Shown: positions 1 to 11,000 of the stretch, piece by piece
Layout: each line of letters begins with the position of its first letter
Position numbering within the stretch: the stretch's first letter is position 1
From: Strongylocentrotus droebachiensis
Lineage: Eukaryota; Echinodermata; Echinoidea; Camarodonta; Strongylocentrotidae
DNA: 64,000 bases
Assembly: GCA_035222895.1 (NCBI GenBank)
Contig: JAVYIG010002107.1
Location: forward strand, 1 to 64,000
Direction: 5' to 3'
Program-made: the position numbers and the translations under genes
Notes under the pieces: model-generated
What the model saw: only the letters and a program-made list of their open reading frames with translations
Databases searched by the model: none
What the model was told of the DNA's origin: nothing

Positions 1-1041
1 TCTGATGTATAATAACAAAATACAGTTGTGCTAGTTCATGACTTCTATTGCAGTCTCTCTATTGGCATTGCAATTTGAAATGTGTGAAACACAAATTGCA
101 CTGGACTTGTATTTTTTCCTGTTTGTTAAAGAGCAATCCAACCCGTGAATAAATTGATTTGTATGCAAGTAGAAAAATAACAGAAACAGAGAGGCAAAAG
201 TTCGAAATAAATCTGACCAAAAGCAAGGAAGTTATGAATCTTTGAATTATGAGATCACTAAATCTATGCAAATCTCAAATCGGTAGTTTGTAGTGTATTG
301 CGACGAAGAACGTGGATAACTCGCCCATTTGCCGTGTACACAAATATCATTAATGTGTTTTTTCTTGGAAATTCCTTCTCCTTTCCTTCTCTAGGCCTAC
401 ATAAAAGAGATGCGTATTGCAAACTATATATTTCACTTATCTCGATAAGATATTAAATGTTATACTCACCTTGAATTTTAACTGTTCAAGCAGAGTCAGA
501 CTTGTATACCTCCCCTCCATTCAAAGCGAAAGTGTGGCAAGGTATATGATTCTTTGTTATTGGCAGTGCTCTGATCTGGCGCAGTAAGGAAAGAGTGGGG
601 ATTTCCAGATCCTGTTTGGGGGGGGGGGGGTTCAACGTTAGGAGAACTGCGCGCGAATATTTTACAACTGAAGGTTCATGAATTATTCATTAGGTATCGA
701 TCGGGGCACGTGGCGGAAGAGAAGCGGAAGAGTAATACCAGGATCATGTCCCTGGTAATACATTCAGGAGTGAGTCACTACACTAAATCAACTAGTCTAC
801 TTTCGGAGAAAAGTAGACTCCAACAACTATTTTTTCTACGGAAATTCGTTAGAACTGTTTGCTATATCCATGGATCATATCTCCTTTAATTAAAAATGGT
901 TTTGATATGAAAGTATTATAATGTAGTCAAACCTTAATACCATGGACATTGTATTAATCGGTAAAAATTGAATTAAAGACTAATAATGCATGTAGGCAAA
1001 GACTAACTGTTTATGGCGCTTATCACTCGAAAAATGTGAAT
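1..1041. other. Intergenic, no gene seen
   Basis: AT-rich DNA with short ORFs only, none resembling a protein family. A run of about ten G lies near 618-630. Nothing else supportable was seen before the hAT-like element that starts at 1050. Confidence 0.6.
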
Positions 1042-1049
1042 GTCTCACC

Positions 1050-2771
1050 CAGAGGCGGCGGAGCGACTTCCAAAGTGGGGGGGCACCAACAAAAAAAGGG
1101 CACTTTCTAGGGAAAAAAGGGCACCTACAAAGGGAAATCTCAAAGCGAAAATATATTTTTTTTTAGACATTGGTCTATACCCCTAAACTTTGATTACATT
1201 ATGAGGGATGATTTCAATAATTGTTTCTCTTTATACATCGTATAAAATATTGCATTTCAAAGCATCATACCTTGCAGTTGGGTGTGATGGTCGAAAAAAT
1301 AATTTGCGAGCGAGGAAAAATATTAGATTTGTGAGGTCACAGTGCGAAAACTACATCTTATAAAGAGGAAAAAACCAATCCTCATCGGGTTATAAATAAG
1401 CACATTTTCATAACAGCAAACTGAAAATATCTTTGATAAGTAACATAATTATAACATCTATACATGTGAGCGAGCGTAGCGAGCGAGCTTTGGGAGATAT
1501 TGCTCTTAGTCGCTTGAAATTAGGGGCACGTTTAATGATGAGAGGAAAGGGGGACACTTATCGAAGGGATAAGACACTTATTAGAAAATAAAAGGAGCAC
1601 GTGTCAAAGTACAAAGGGTTATTATCAGAGGTGAAAAATGGGGCACTCACCAGGGATGAAAAGGCACTTATGAGAATGGAAATTGGGCATTTGTCGACGG
1701 AAAAGAGGCAACCATCAGATTTTGATAGGGGCATTTATGAAAAAGGGATAGGTTCCTCATAAAAAAAGGAAAAGGGGCACGTATCATTGTTAAAAAAGGT
1801 TAATCATCAGAGGTGAAAAGAGGCACTTATCGCACCTGAAAAGGGGCAAACAACATATATGAAAGAGGCACTTATGAGAATGAAAAAGGAGCACTAATAA
1901 TAAAGGGAAATGTGCATTTGTTGAAAGAAAAGGAGCACCGATCAGATTTTGATAGGGGCATTTATTGAAGATGAAAGGGGGCTTTTATGAAAAGCGGAAA
2001 TTATGAAGGAAAAAGAGCATTTATTAGGAAGGAAAAGGGGGCACTTGTCAAAATAAAACGATTGTCTCTCAGAATTGAATAGGGTCATTTACCAGACATG
2101 AAAAGGAGCACTAGTAGGAGAATGAAAAAGGACTATTTTCATAGGTAAAAAGGGGCATTTATGAAAAGGCGTAGGGCTCTTTGTTAAATGGGGGCACTTA
2201 TCATAAGGAAAAGGGGCACTTATTAGAAAGGAAAGGGGGCACATGTGAAAATATAAGGTGCGCTTATCCGAGTTTAAAAAAAGGTAGTTATTAAAAGGGT
2301 TAGGGGCACTTCTTACAAAGGAAAAAGGGCAATTGTCAAAGTAAAAGGGGCACCTCTAAGATTAGAATGGGCGATTATCAGAGGTGAAGGAGGCACTTAA
2401 CAAAAGTTAAAAGGGGCGCTTCTCGTATCCGAAAAGAGGCACTTACTAGAGATTAAAAAAAGGACTTATGAGGATGGAAAATAGACACTTATTGCAAAGG
2501 AAACTGGGAACTTGTCTGGGAAAAGAGGTACGTGTCAAAATAAAAGGGGCACATATCAGAGGTGGAAAGGAGAGGGGGCACTTTTAAAAATTAACAGGGG
2601 CACATATCAAAGTAATAGGGGCACTTTTTATGTAAAAAGGGGCGCTTCTTACAAAGTTAAAAGGGCACTTTTCCCATGGAAAAAGGGGCACTTTTTGGGT
2701 ACTTAAAAAAGTGGGGGCACTGTGCCCCCCCCCCTGCCCCCCCCCCCCCCCCCCCGGGTCCGCCGCCTCTG
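1050..2771. mobile_element. Non-autonomous hAT-like DNA transposon filled with a minisatellite
   Basis: The ends are a perfect 13-bp terminal inverted repeat, CAGAGGCGGCGGA at 1050-1062 and its complement at 2759-2771. They are flanked on both sides by the identical 8 bp GTCTCACC (1042-1049 and 2772-2779). An 8-bp duplication and CAG...GGCGG termini are characteristic of the hAT superfamily. No transposase ORF is present. About 1.6 kb of the interior is a degenerate purine-rich tandem array based on a unit like AAAAGGGGCACTTAT, and the right end has C runs totalling over 25 bases. It must move in trans, if it moves at all. The element call is strong; the superfamily call is inferred from target duplication and termini. 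Confidence 0.82.
1085..2715. repeat. Degenerate GGCACTTAT minisatellite
   Basis: Dozens of copies of a motif resembling A(3-6)GGGGCACTTAT, spaced roughly 20-35 bases apart, with much variation in the spacers. It makes up nearly the whole interior of the surrounding hAT-like element. Short ORFs here (for example 2512-2706 plus and 2584-2829 minus) are by-products of the repeat. Confidence 0.75.
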
Positions 2772-2779
2772 GTCTCACC

Positions 2780-3890
2780 TGTGTATTAAAGGTAGTCTTG
2801 AAACATTGTTCCCCCTCCTCCTTTTCCATTCTTCTTTTTCATCTTTTTGTCCCGACATTTTGGAATCTTGTTCTTCTTTTATATTCTACTAAATTCTTCT
2901 CTATACCTCTAAAAGGCGGCCTAATTTAGTTTTCAAATTCCACTCACCATAAGAAGCTCGACTGCTTTTGTGTAATGTATGTGTCATTATATTTCATTAA
3001 AAAATTATTGTGTTGCTTAGTTACCTTCATGAGTAATGAGCGGAGGCGGCGCTCACAGGGGTCAGGGGGGTGGCACAGTGATAAAATTATAGAAATGCAA
3101 GCACTACTTTTATCAAACAGAAATTTGTTATTCCTAGCTCATTTTTCTTGACTGAGGTGTCATATGAAAGGGCAGAAACTCAACTTTCTAGAAATGTGAT
3201 TTTCTCCTTGAAATTCAGATACCGTCCGCCAAATGACTTTTTGGTTTCCTCTCTTCAAATTCATTTTAATCACTCATGCGTTAAATATGCATAATATGAG
3301 TGGTACCAAATGAAAGAAGAGGATCTAAGCTTTCCAAATATGTGTCATTTATTAATTATAACTGTGATTACGTTATGATGAAACATCGATAATTTTCGGT
3401 TTCGTTTTTTCTGGGACGCACTGTATAATGTAAATGCATATAACAAATCATAACGGTAAGCATCACACATCTGTACATTAAATCCTCGCTTTCGATATAA
3501 TCATATCCACCCACACGATACATCAAAATAATCACTGAAATCTTTCTGACACAATACACATATGTACATAACAAATATTTAGCATAACAATATTAATATT
3601 TAAATAAACAAAAGTGGTTGAAGTTTGATCAACTCACCTGTATGAGCAAAGCACAGAGAGGTGCCCGTTCCAAAGATTAGGAGGCCCTTTATAATACTCT
3701 ACGAATGAATCCAAGGAACTCTAAATTATTAATACAAAGTCTTTGTTTTACGCAGATTGGTTTAGTTGTGAAATAATTTATCTAAAGGACCTTTTTGCAG
3801 AAGGACTATTGTGTCTATTAAAGACCTGTCAGTACACCTTGAAACAGGGAAAAGCAAGCAAAATCTTGTATTCGATTATAGGCCTACTTA
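2780..3890. other. Intergenic, no gene seen
   Basis: AT-rich with scattered short ORFs. The stretch near 3040-3080 (GGAGGCGGCGCTCACAGGGG) resembles hAT-type termini, but no partner end or target duplication was found. Confidence 0.5.
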
Positions 3891-3891
3891 A

Positions 3892-4596
3892 TTGAAGAAA
3901 GCTATTCCAAAAATATGGTTCAGTGATCTTACAAATGAAGAAACTGAACCAGTATATTGTACTCAATCTCTTGAAATTCCTTGTTTTAAATTTGGAAAAG
4001 TGTCTTTACTTATCAGTGACGTAAGCAGCAAACGTTTGTTCGATCTGATATCTTTTAAACATACATCTACCAACAGATGCTGTCTTTTGGTGGAAAATAT
4101 ACTACAAAAAAATATTGACTGATCTTCCGTGTTCGAAAGGAATTTAACGTATACATTGGTACATCGCTTAGGGGAGTTCAATTTTAAATTGCTGTACAAT
4201 ATACTACATGTTAGAAACAATCTTTACAAATGGGGATTAGCAGACGACAGATACTGCCCCCCCCCCCCCCTGTCATAGAGGGCATAATGGACGTGTTTAT
4301 CGAATGTGAACAGAATAAAATATTTCTTTGATTATATCAAACATGTTGTGAAGTACACTTTTAATATTGATTTTGTCATGGATATCTCTTGTTTACCCAA
4401 GATTAATATTAACAGAGAGATAGACGTTGTAACAACGATCGCATTCTGGTGTAAATACAAAATGTTAGTCGTCCGGAATAAGTATGGATTTAATGAAAAC
4501 CGTTTTAAACTAAAATACGTATTTGAAAGAGAATTAAAAAAACAGAATTGTTGTAAATCAGGAGCTAAAATAGCCAAACCAAAGAGAAACTGTTAA
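3892..4596 (+). pseudogene. C-terminal pol fragment of a LINE (zf-RVT-like region)
   Basis: Frame 1 can be read across most of the interval and resembles the region after the reverse transcriptase in L1/Tx1-type LINEs: a hydrophobic segment (GEFNFKLLYNILHVRNNLYK), then an interrupted Cys/His cluster (DDRYC ... FIECEQNKIFFDYI) and a basic tail (ending KPKRNC). An in-frame TGA at 4120-4122 and a C run at about 4257-4270, where the second cysteine of the cluster would lie, break it. No RT palm or endonuclease remains upstream, so this is a 5'-truncated dead copy. The clade call rests on pattern only; a domesticated gene is unlikely given the breaks. Confidence 0.55.
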
Positions 4597-4645
4597 AAGC
4601 ACTTTGGAGTATCAATATTGTATAGTTGAGAAAATATGTGATTTA

Positions 4646-4777
4646 TATTGATAACATTGAACGTCAATTATATTTGTTCGCACAACTTTATTTTGAAATT
4701 TGAATTTCTATTGATAACATTGAACGTCAATTATATTTGTTCTCACAACTTTATTTTGAAGTTTGAATGTAAATAAA
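4646..4777. repeat. Two-copy direct repeat, ~65-bp unit
   Basis: The segment starting TATTGATAACATTGAACG occurs at about 4646 and again at about 4711, almost identical over the whole unit. It lies directly downstream of the LINE C-terminal fragment, so it may be part of that element's 3' untranslated region. Confidence 0.75.
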
Positions 4778-4799
4778 CACCTCATAAGAGGCACATAAA

Positions 4800-5129
4800 A
4801 AAAAATATAAAAAATTCGCACTGCGACCTCACAAATCTTTTTTTTTTCTCACTCGCCTCGCTTGCTCGCAAATGAATATTCAAACCATCACACCCAACTG
4901 CAAAGTATGATGCTTAAGCATTACCTTGTATTATGTATAAAGAAAAACAAATGTTGAAATCATCACTGATAATGTATTCACAATGTAGGGATATAAACCA
5001 ATGTTTACAAACAAAATATATTTTTGCTTTGAGATTTCCCTTTGTATGTGCCCTATTTCCTTGAAGTGCCATTTTTTTGTTGGTCCCCCCCCCCCCCCAC
5101 CCACTTTGAAAGTCGCTCTGCCACCCCTG
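4800..5129 (-). mobile_element. Partial hAT-like element, reverse orientation
   Basis: The reverse complement matches the first 300 bases of the element at 1050: the terminus (CAGGGGTGGCAGAGCGACTT), a G run, then a region rich in GTGAGGTCGCAGTGCGAA and AGTTGGGTGTGATGGT, also seen at 1272-1350. Only one terminus (ending at 5129) is visible. The other end is missing near 4800, so this is a fragment. It shows that the family is dispersed. Confidence 0.65.
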
Positions 5130-6205
5130 ACGGTATGTGTATACAAGTTTAGTACAAAGGTCTTTAATCTAAGGTCACCTTTAGAGGGTTACCAGGCAAC
5201 CATAGTGTGATCAATTTGTAATGTTGTATTCCCATCTTCTGAATTTAGTGAATGACATGAACAATTACTATGAACATTCTTTTGTTGTCAAGCAATGTAT
5301 GCATTCATTCTCTTATCCATCATGTAATAATCACCCACTATTGAACAAGTAGTATAACACAATGTTGTACATATGACGTTGGAGAAATTGAAATTAAAAT
5401 TAAAATTGAAATTGTAGGACAAAAACAAGATGAGCGGAACTTTTGTTTTCTGCAATGATTTACTTTCAATGTATAACTAACAACACACATTGATTACATT
5501 ACGTTAGGCCTACAATATTCTGTTCAAAATTTATTTTCAATTGGTAGCTTATAATTGCGCGACTAACATTAGCAACCTGCATTTTTATAGATATTTCTTA
5601 TTGAATAAAGACTACAGCACGGCAAACAAGTCTACTAGGGAATACTGGGATTAGAAGCATATGCATTTTCTGTTCTCTCTTTATTCTCCCTTATACATAC
5701 TGGTATTAAGATGTAATATTTACATTAATTAGGAAATTCGTTGCACGCGCTGTGTATACATGTACTTTATAATTCACCCATATTTGAACAAAAAGCCTTT
5801 TAAGTATCTGCACTTGAGATCCATACCTGTTCATGATTTTTTTTCTTTCTTTTTACTCAAGGGGGGGGGGGGGGTGTGCTGAGTAGAACAAAAACTGAAT
5901 GCTCCTTAACCCCCCCCCCCCCCCTTCTCACTGAGCGAAATATCGGTCGACGCGATTTTCCCATTTCCGGGGGCAAACAAATAATAATTATGTTGACACT
6001 ACCCCCTGTTTCTGTTTAAGTGATCTGGATGGGGTAGACACTCCCATTGCACGCCCTTTTAGTATTTTGGTTTTGAAATCAGCAATAATGTAATACTTGA
6101 ATGTTTAACCCAGAAGAATGTTATAGAAATGTAGAGGGCATATACCCGGATGTAAACTTGGCAGGCATTCATAATTATTTTTGAAGGGAAATTATATTTT
6201 TGTTA
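5130..6205. other. Intergenic with an opposed G-run and C-run
   Basis: No gene recognised. A G14-class run at about 5862-5875 and a C14-class run at about 5911-5924 face each other within 65 bases and could pair as a hairpin or form quadruplex and i-motif structures. Confidence 0.5.
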
Positions 6206-6893
6206 ACATGTGTGCGTTCTCACATTTATTCTTTTCATGAAGAAAAAGTGTTTCTTTGACTTTATTTTGTACTCGTGCTTGCAATTTTGTTTGTACTATT
6301 ACAAGGTATTTCAGACTGACATGTTTTGTTTTGTTATGGTTTATTCAATTTGTGTTTTTAACATCTATGTTTTGTGCAATGTGTTTTACTATGCTTGCAA
6401 CATGTACGATTTTGTAATGCAGATTCCTTTTGGAGTTGGATTCTATTCGTTGTATTTTTGTACAGCTGTTAACCAGCCTATTGTCTTGGAAAATAGGCTA
6501 TATGGCTTCTATTATAGGATCCACCTTGAGAATTCCTTTTGTTCTGGTTTAACTTCTTTAATTGGGATCAACTCAGGCATTCAAGCTACAAACACCAACA
6601 TGTCAGTTAAATTACAGTTGGAAGTTGTCAGATCGACGTACTTGTAAATATGGATCAAGGAGAATTTCTTATTATCCAAACTCAGAAGCAATATTTCAGC
6701 TGCTTCTTAGAGCAGGAGACATACACCCTAATCCGGGACCTCAAAGTTCGTCCGTCACTTATCACCGTGACGACCGCGTACGGGATTCAGTTGAGCACCC
6801 TTCGATCAGTCGCATTCATTATACCCCCACTACTCTTCATGAACTGAACCCGCTCCAACATGTTTTGCGATATCAACACCTGCCTACTGAAAC

Positions 6894-7112
6894 TTGGAAG
6901 ACAATAATGAACTTGGGAATAGCAAAGGTGAAAAAGAAATAGACTCTCTTAGATATTTTCTCAAACATGGAACTGTTGATTTATTTACAATATCTGAGAC
7001 TCTTTTAGATGACACTGTACTCGATTCTGAGATCTGTAAAGATGGTTATAAATATGAACGAAAAGACAGAAATAGAAGAGGAGGAGGAGTAGGTGTATTT
7101 GTTTTTGGATAA
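6894..7112 (+). pseudogene. LINE endonuclease domain, N-terminal part
   Basis: 72 codons in frame 3 covering the start of the APE-like endonuclease (LFTISETLLDD is the catalytic Glu motif, then a glycine-rich GGGVGVFV strand). The preceding leader is in frame 1 and the rest of the endonuclease resumes in frame 1 at about 7093, so it is bracketed by frameshifts. It belongs to the LINE at 6562-9495. Confidence 0.75.
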
Positions 7113-8142
7113 CATAATGTATAACCGTAGAAATGATTTGGAAGAAAATGAATTGGAATCTCTTTGGATTGAAATTAAACTACACAACACTAAATCCATC
7201 ATGGTTGTAACTTTTTACCGACCACCCAGCTCAAATGTTCAATATCAAAGTAAAATTGAAGAATCAATAACAAAAGTTTGTGAATTGAATCATGAAGTTA
7301 TCGTACTTGAAGACTTTAATTTTAATATGAACTCTACAAGTGAATCAAAGTTCATAAATGGTATCTGTCGGCAAAACGGTATGAAGCTAATTATAAAATC
7401 TTCTACGAGAATTACTGAAACTTCGAGTACGTTGATTGATATAGTTTTAATAAATTTTCCTAAGAATGTCAAGCAAAGTTATGTCCTCTCTCTCGGACTG
7501 AGTGATCACAATCTTGTATACATTGTTCGTAAACTGTATAGACCCATTGTACAACCCAGGATGGTAACATATAGATCATTCAAACATTTTGATGAGAATG
7601 TGTTTTTGCGGGACGTACATGACATCGATTGGTCAATTTGTTCTATAGGAAATGCCGACATTTCAGATGCATGGTTTATGTGGAAATGGAAATTCAGTGA
7701 AGTTTGTGATAAACACACTCCACTTGTAACACATAGAGTTCGGGGCTATAAGACAAAGTGGGCTACAAATGAATATGTATCTCTCACTAGATTACGGGAT
7801 AGGCTAAAACGAAAAGCTGACAAAAGTAGACGGTTATTGGATTGGAAATATTATAGAGGGGTTCGAAATCACCTAAATAATTTGCGAACTACCTTGAAAA
7901 AGAAGTATTATGAAACTGGTGTTCGAGAAAATAGAACAAACCCCCGGAAACTTTGGAAACTCCTAAAATCATGTAATGCAAACGATAAGTCTGTAAATGA
8001 TATACAGGGTTTAAAGATCAGTGGAGTTGTTGAAACTGATAAATCAGTTATTGTGAACGAGTTAAACAAATATTTTGTCTCTATTGGTGTAAGTAAAAAT
8101 GACTCTCAGAGTGGTCATGGTGATGCTGGTAGATATTTTTAA
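7093..8142 (+). pseudogene. LINE endonuclease C-terminal half and RT linker
   Basis: 349 codons, the longest open stretch of this element. It contains the endonuclease signatures YRPPSS, LEDFNFNMN and GLSDHNLV (the last holding the Asp-His pair), then a Lys/Arg-rich linker (RLRDRLKRKADK, RENRTNPRKLWKLLKSC) that precedes the polymerase in LINE ORF2 proteins. In the DFN motif the usual GDFN glycine is Glu (EDFN). It ends at a stop just before the RT fingers. Confidence 0.8.
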
Positions 8143-8160
8143 TCACTTCCTACCAGATTT

Positions 8161-8547
8161 ATGTTTGATGAAATAAGTGATGATTTTGTCATCAATGAGT
8201 TGAAAAGATTGCAAACCAATAAATCACCTGGCCAAGATAAAATAAGTTGTCTACTGCTAAAAATAGCTACCCCGGTCATTTACAAACAGCTTACTAAATT
8301 CTTCAACTTGTCATTACAATCGGGCAAGCTACCACCTGAATGGAAAGAAGCTAAGGTTATTCCTTTGTTTAAGGGTGGGGAGAGATCAGACTTGAATAAT
8401 TATAGGCCCATTTCCAAAATACCTGTCGTTATGAAGATCATGGAACGGGCAGTACATAATCAATTGCAAGAATATCTAACAGAAAATAATGTTCTCTCTC
8501 CGAATCAATCAGGTTTCGTAAAGGTCATAGTACCCATACTGTTTTAA
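8161..8547 (+). pseudogene. LINE reverse transcriptase, fingers
   Basis: 128 codons with the RT fingers pattern: NKSPGQDKISCLLLK, LPPEWKEAKVIPLFKGG, NNYRPISKIPVVMKIMER and NVLSPNQSGFVK. The frame is lost just after QSGF, where intact elements continue into the Ser/Thr-rich segment before the palm. Same element as 6562-9495. Confidence 0.8.
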
Positions 8548-8576
8548 CCTATTTTTCTGACTTTATTTATAGACAA

Positions 8577-8930
8577 ATGGATAAGGGTCACATGACAGGC
8601 GCGGTCTTCATAGACCTGAGCAAGGCTTTCGACTCTGTAGATCGTAAAATACTGTTAGAAAAGCTTTGTAAGTACGGTATACTGGGTCAAGAAATTAATT
8701 GGTTCATGGAATACTTGAGTGATCGGAAACAAAAAGTTGTACTTGGAAAATATGAATCAGATTGGGTACAACTTTGTCAGGCGTATCACAAGGCGCCAAT
8801 TTAGGCCCGCTGTTGTTTATTGTCATGGTGAATGATCTTCCTAAGGTAGTATTCAAATGCTAAGTAATGTTATATGCAGACGATGCTGTACTGTTTTTTA
8901 GTAGTAAAAAAGTGAGGACATTGAATCGGC
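8577..8930 (+). pseudogene. LINE reverse transcriptase, palm with YADD
   Basis: The first part (8577-8804) carries motif A (AVFIDLSKAFDSVD). After a frame change the same strand reads GVSQGANLGPLLF and then, past an in-frame TAA near 8860, MLYADDAVLF. All three catalytic aspartates are therefore still encoded, but in interrupted frames. Same element as 6562-9495. Confidence 0.8.
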
Positions 8931-8931
8931 C

Positions 8932-9408
8932 TTGAACTTTGATTTGAAACTTGTTTATGAGTGGGTAAAAGAAAACAATCTGGCATTAAACCACAAAAAA
9001 ACAGAATTTATGTTATTTGGTTCACAAATGAAATTGGCTAAACTTGAAAAATCTATATGCATTCAACTCGAGCAACACCAAATCTCTCAGGTTTATATCT
9101 ATAAATACTTAGGAGTCTGGCTAGATCCAACATTGAGCTGGAAAGAACACGTGACATAAACGAGTAAAAAGATAGGGTCAAGGATAGCATTACTTGGTCG
9201 TTCAAAAAGATACCTACCTTTGGAGGGACTGAAGCTTCTTGCCGATGCATTAATTTTGCCTTTATTTGAATATTGTTGTAATACATGGTCTAATTGTTCA
9301 CAAAATGTCCGAGATGTAATCATTAAACAACACAAGAAAATGGCCAGAGTAATCTTGGGGGCCAATGTAAGAACCCCAACTCAAGAAAAATTAAATTTTT
9401 CTTTATAA
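8932..9408 (+). pseudogene. LINE thumb and C-terminal region
   Basis: 8932-9159 reads WVKENNLALNHKKTEFMLFG and YKYLGVWLDPTLSWKEHVT, the standard LINE thumb. One in-frame TAA (9157-9159) separates it from the continuation through 9408 (SKKIGSRIALLGR, LILPLFEYCCNTWS). The 3' untranslated region and short A/T-rich tail follow to about 9495. Confidence 0.8.
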
Positions 9409-9499
9409 AGGGAAAATATGTGTTGCACTATTTAGGTGAAAGCAGAGCTCTGTGGAAAAGAGATTATCCTTTAACAAATAAATAAATAAATAATGAACT

Positions 9500-11000
9500 A
9501 TTATTCTATGAATATTATATGAACAAATGAGAATGCCATGAAACTTTCTCTTAATATTATTTTTTACATATTCCAACATTACAATGTGCAAACATCAATT
9601 TTGATTTATCAACGATAAAAAATGTGAATTGTGTACTTTCCACCAAATTGTGTTGGTAATGTTCATAGCTATTCATTATGCACAATGGTAAAATTCTACA
9701 AACGCCACCAACGTGCTAGACACATGGCTTGTGATTATAAAAAGCGTGTGTTACGACATCGCGCTTGTGACTTTTTGCCAAGTGCCAGGTAGTTCAAAAA
9801 TTCTAAAACTGACAAGTATCCCAGTCGAATACACAAACTTTATTCATTTTCTTCAAACCTACACCATTGGGGTTTTCGTAGTTTATATATTAGTAAAAGC
9901 ATTCTCGTACATATACTTTTATAGTAAAATTGTTCAATCCTCAATACAAGTTTGACAGATTTTATATATTTTTTCTTAATTGTGATTTCGTCATTTTTTA
10001 AAACGATTTCGGTAAAATTGACATTTACGTTAAGGGATATATTATAAATGATATCTCTATATCGTAAGATTGTTGCATTTGGAGTGTCAGGCGCATAGGA
10101 GCCGGAAGTGGGGGCAGTTGCCCCCCAACCAAAAAAGTAGGGGGGGGGGCAAAACGCATTTTTGCCCCCCCCCCCCTCCAAAAAAAAAGAAGAAAGTAGT
10201 AAAGGAGTACAGATGGTTTGTATTTTAACCCCAAAGAACATAACAATAATAAAAACCTGAATTAAATCACATATAAAATTCAATTTAAAGAAAATGAAAG
10301 TTAACAGGAATTAAATTTCCTAAACATTGCGCATGCCACCTATATTTATTAATTGAGGTTTTTATAATAGCGATACGCGCATATCGTAAATATATTGTGA
10401 GAGAATGGGAAAGCGTGTCTATTTTTTTTTATAGGGGTGAGAAGATATGAGCCCCTGAACGCTAGCGTAGAGATTGGGGGAGGGGGGGGTAATTCCTTTT
10501 TATGCGTTTGTTGAAAAATTTGAAATTCCCAAATTTACAGTCAGGCGAAAAAATATGCTTATTTAGAAGCCTTTATGTTATGGTCTGCAAAACGGCTGGG
10601 CTCGGGGGCTCGATCCCCCCTCTCACTTTTTGAAAAAGTATATTACAGAGAAAAAGAAAGAAAGAGAGAGAGAAAAAATAAGTGACTTGCCAATGTCACA
10701 AATGTGGTATCAAAATATGCTAATCTGACGGTGTACAGAAGTGTACAAGGAATGATACAGATGGAAGGGATGTAGAACAAATATAAAATGACTCATTCTC
10801 GGAACAAACTTAAACTATTCGCACTCATTAGTACTTTCTCCCTCGGCCCGATGGCCCTCGGGAGAATATTTCTAGTTGATGTTCCTTCGATGCGAATAGT
10901 ATAGAGATATCGACTGCTTTGAGGCGCGCCAAGGGGTCATGGCAGGATCTGCGTGATAAAGTCAGCCAGACCTCGGATATTAAAGGAATCGATATGTCTT
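9500..11000. other. Intergenic repeats, no gene
   Basis: Contains a hAT-like terminus candidate (CAGGCGCATAGGAGCC at about 10088) followed by G/C runs to 10176, without a partner end. 10490-10745 matches 13725-13985 and is listed as a dispersed repeat. No gene was recognised. Confidence 0.5.
10490..10745. repeat. Dispersed repeat, also at 13725-14270
   Basis: The order of motifs, CGTTTGTT, CCCAAATTTA(C/A)AGTCAGGC, a G-rich GGCTCGGGGG block, CTCACTTTTTGAAAAAGTAT, a purine run, then CAAATGTGGTATCAAAATATGCT, is the same at both places. In between, both have strongly strand-biased simple sequence. No coding content. Confidence 0.7.

Larger units (their letters stand above)
6562..9495 (+). pseudogene. 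APE-type non-LTR retrotransposon (LINE), decayed
   Basis: Conserved pieces appear in the right order on one strand but in shifting frames. They are an N-terminal segment with GDIHPNPGP (about 6715-6741), an apurinic-type endonuclease (VDLFTISET, then YRPP, then EDFNFNMN and GLSDHNLVY, 6894-7540), a basic linker, and a reverse transcriptase (KSPGQDKISCLLLK, YRPISKIPVVMKIMER, the palm motif FIDLSKAFDSVD, GVSQGANLGPLLF and YADD at about 8873). A thumb (YKYLGVWLDPTLSW) and C-terminal region (LPLFEYCCNTW) follow. Stops and frameshifts near 6942, 7100, 8142, 8545, 8860 and 9158 make it non-functional. The 3' end carries an AAATAAAT microsatellite tail near 9475-9495. The NPGP leader suggests a CR1/L2-like clade, uncertain without a tree. 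Confidence 0.85.

Noticed and set aside
6210..6647. 145-codon ORF just before the LINE leader
   Set aside because: Very rich in Phe, Tyr and Cys without a recognisable pattern. It overlaps the LINE leader in another frame and is probably untranslated or flanking sequence.
10088..10200. hAT-like element starting CAGGCGCATAGGAGCC
   Set aside because: Only one terminus with G/C runs was found, with no complementary end or target duplication nearby.
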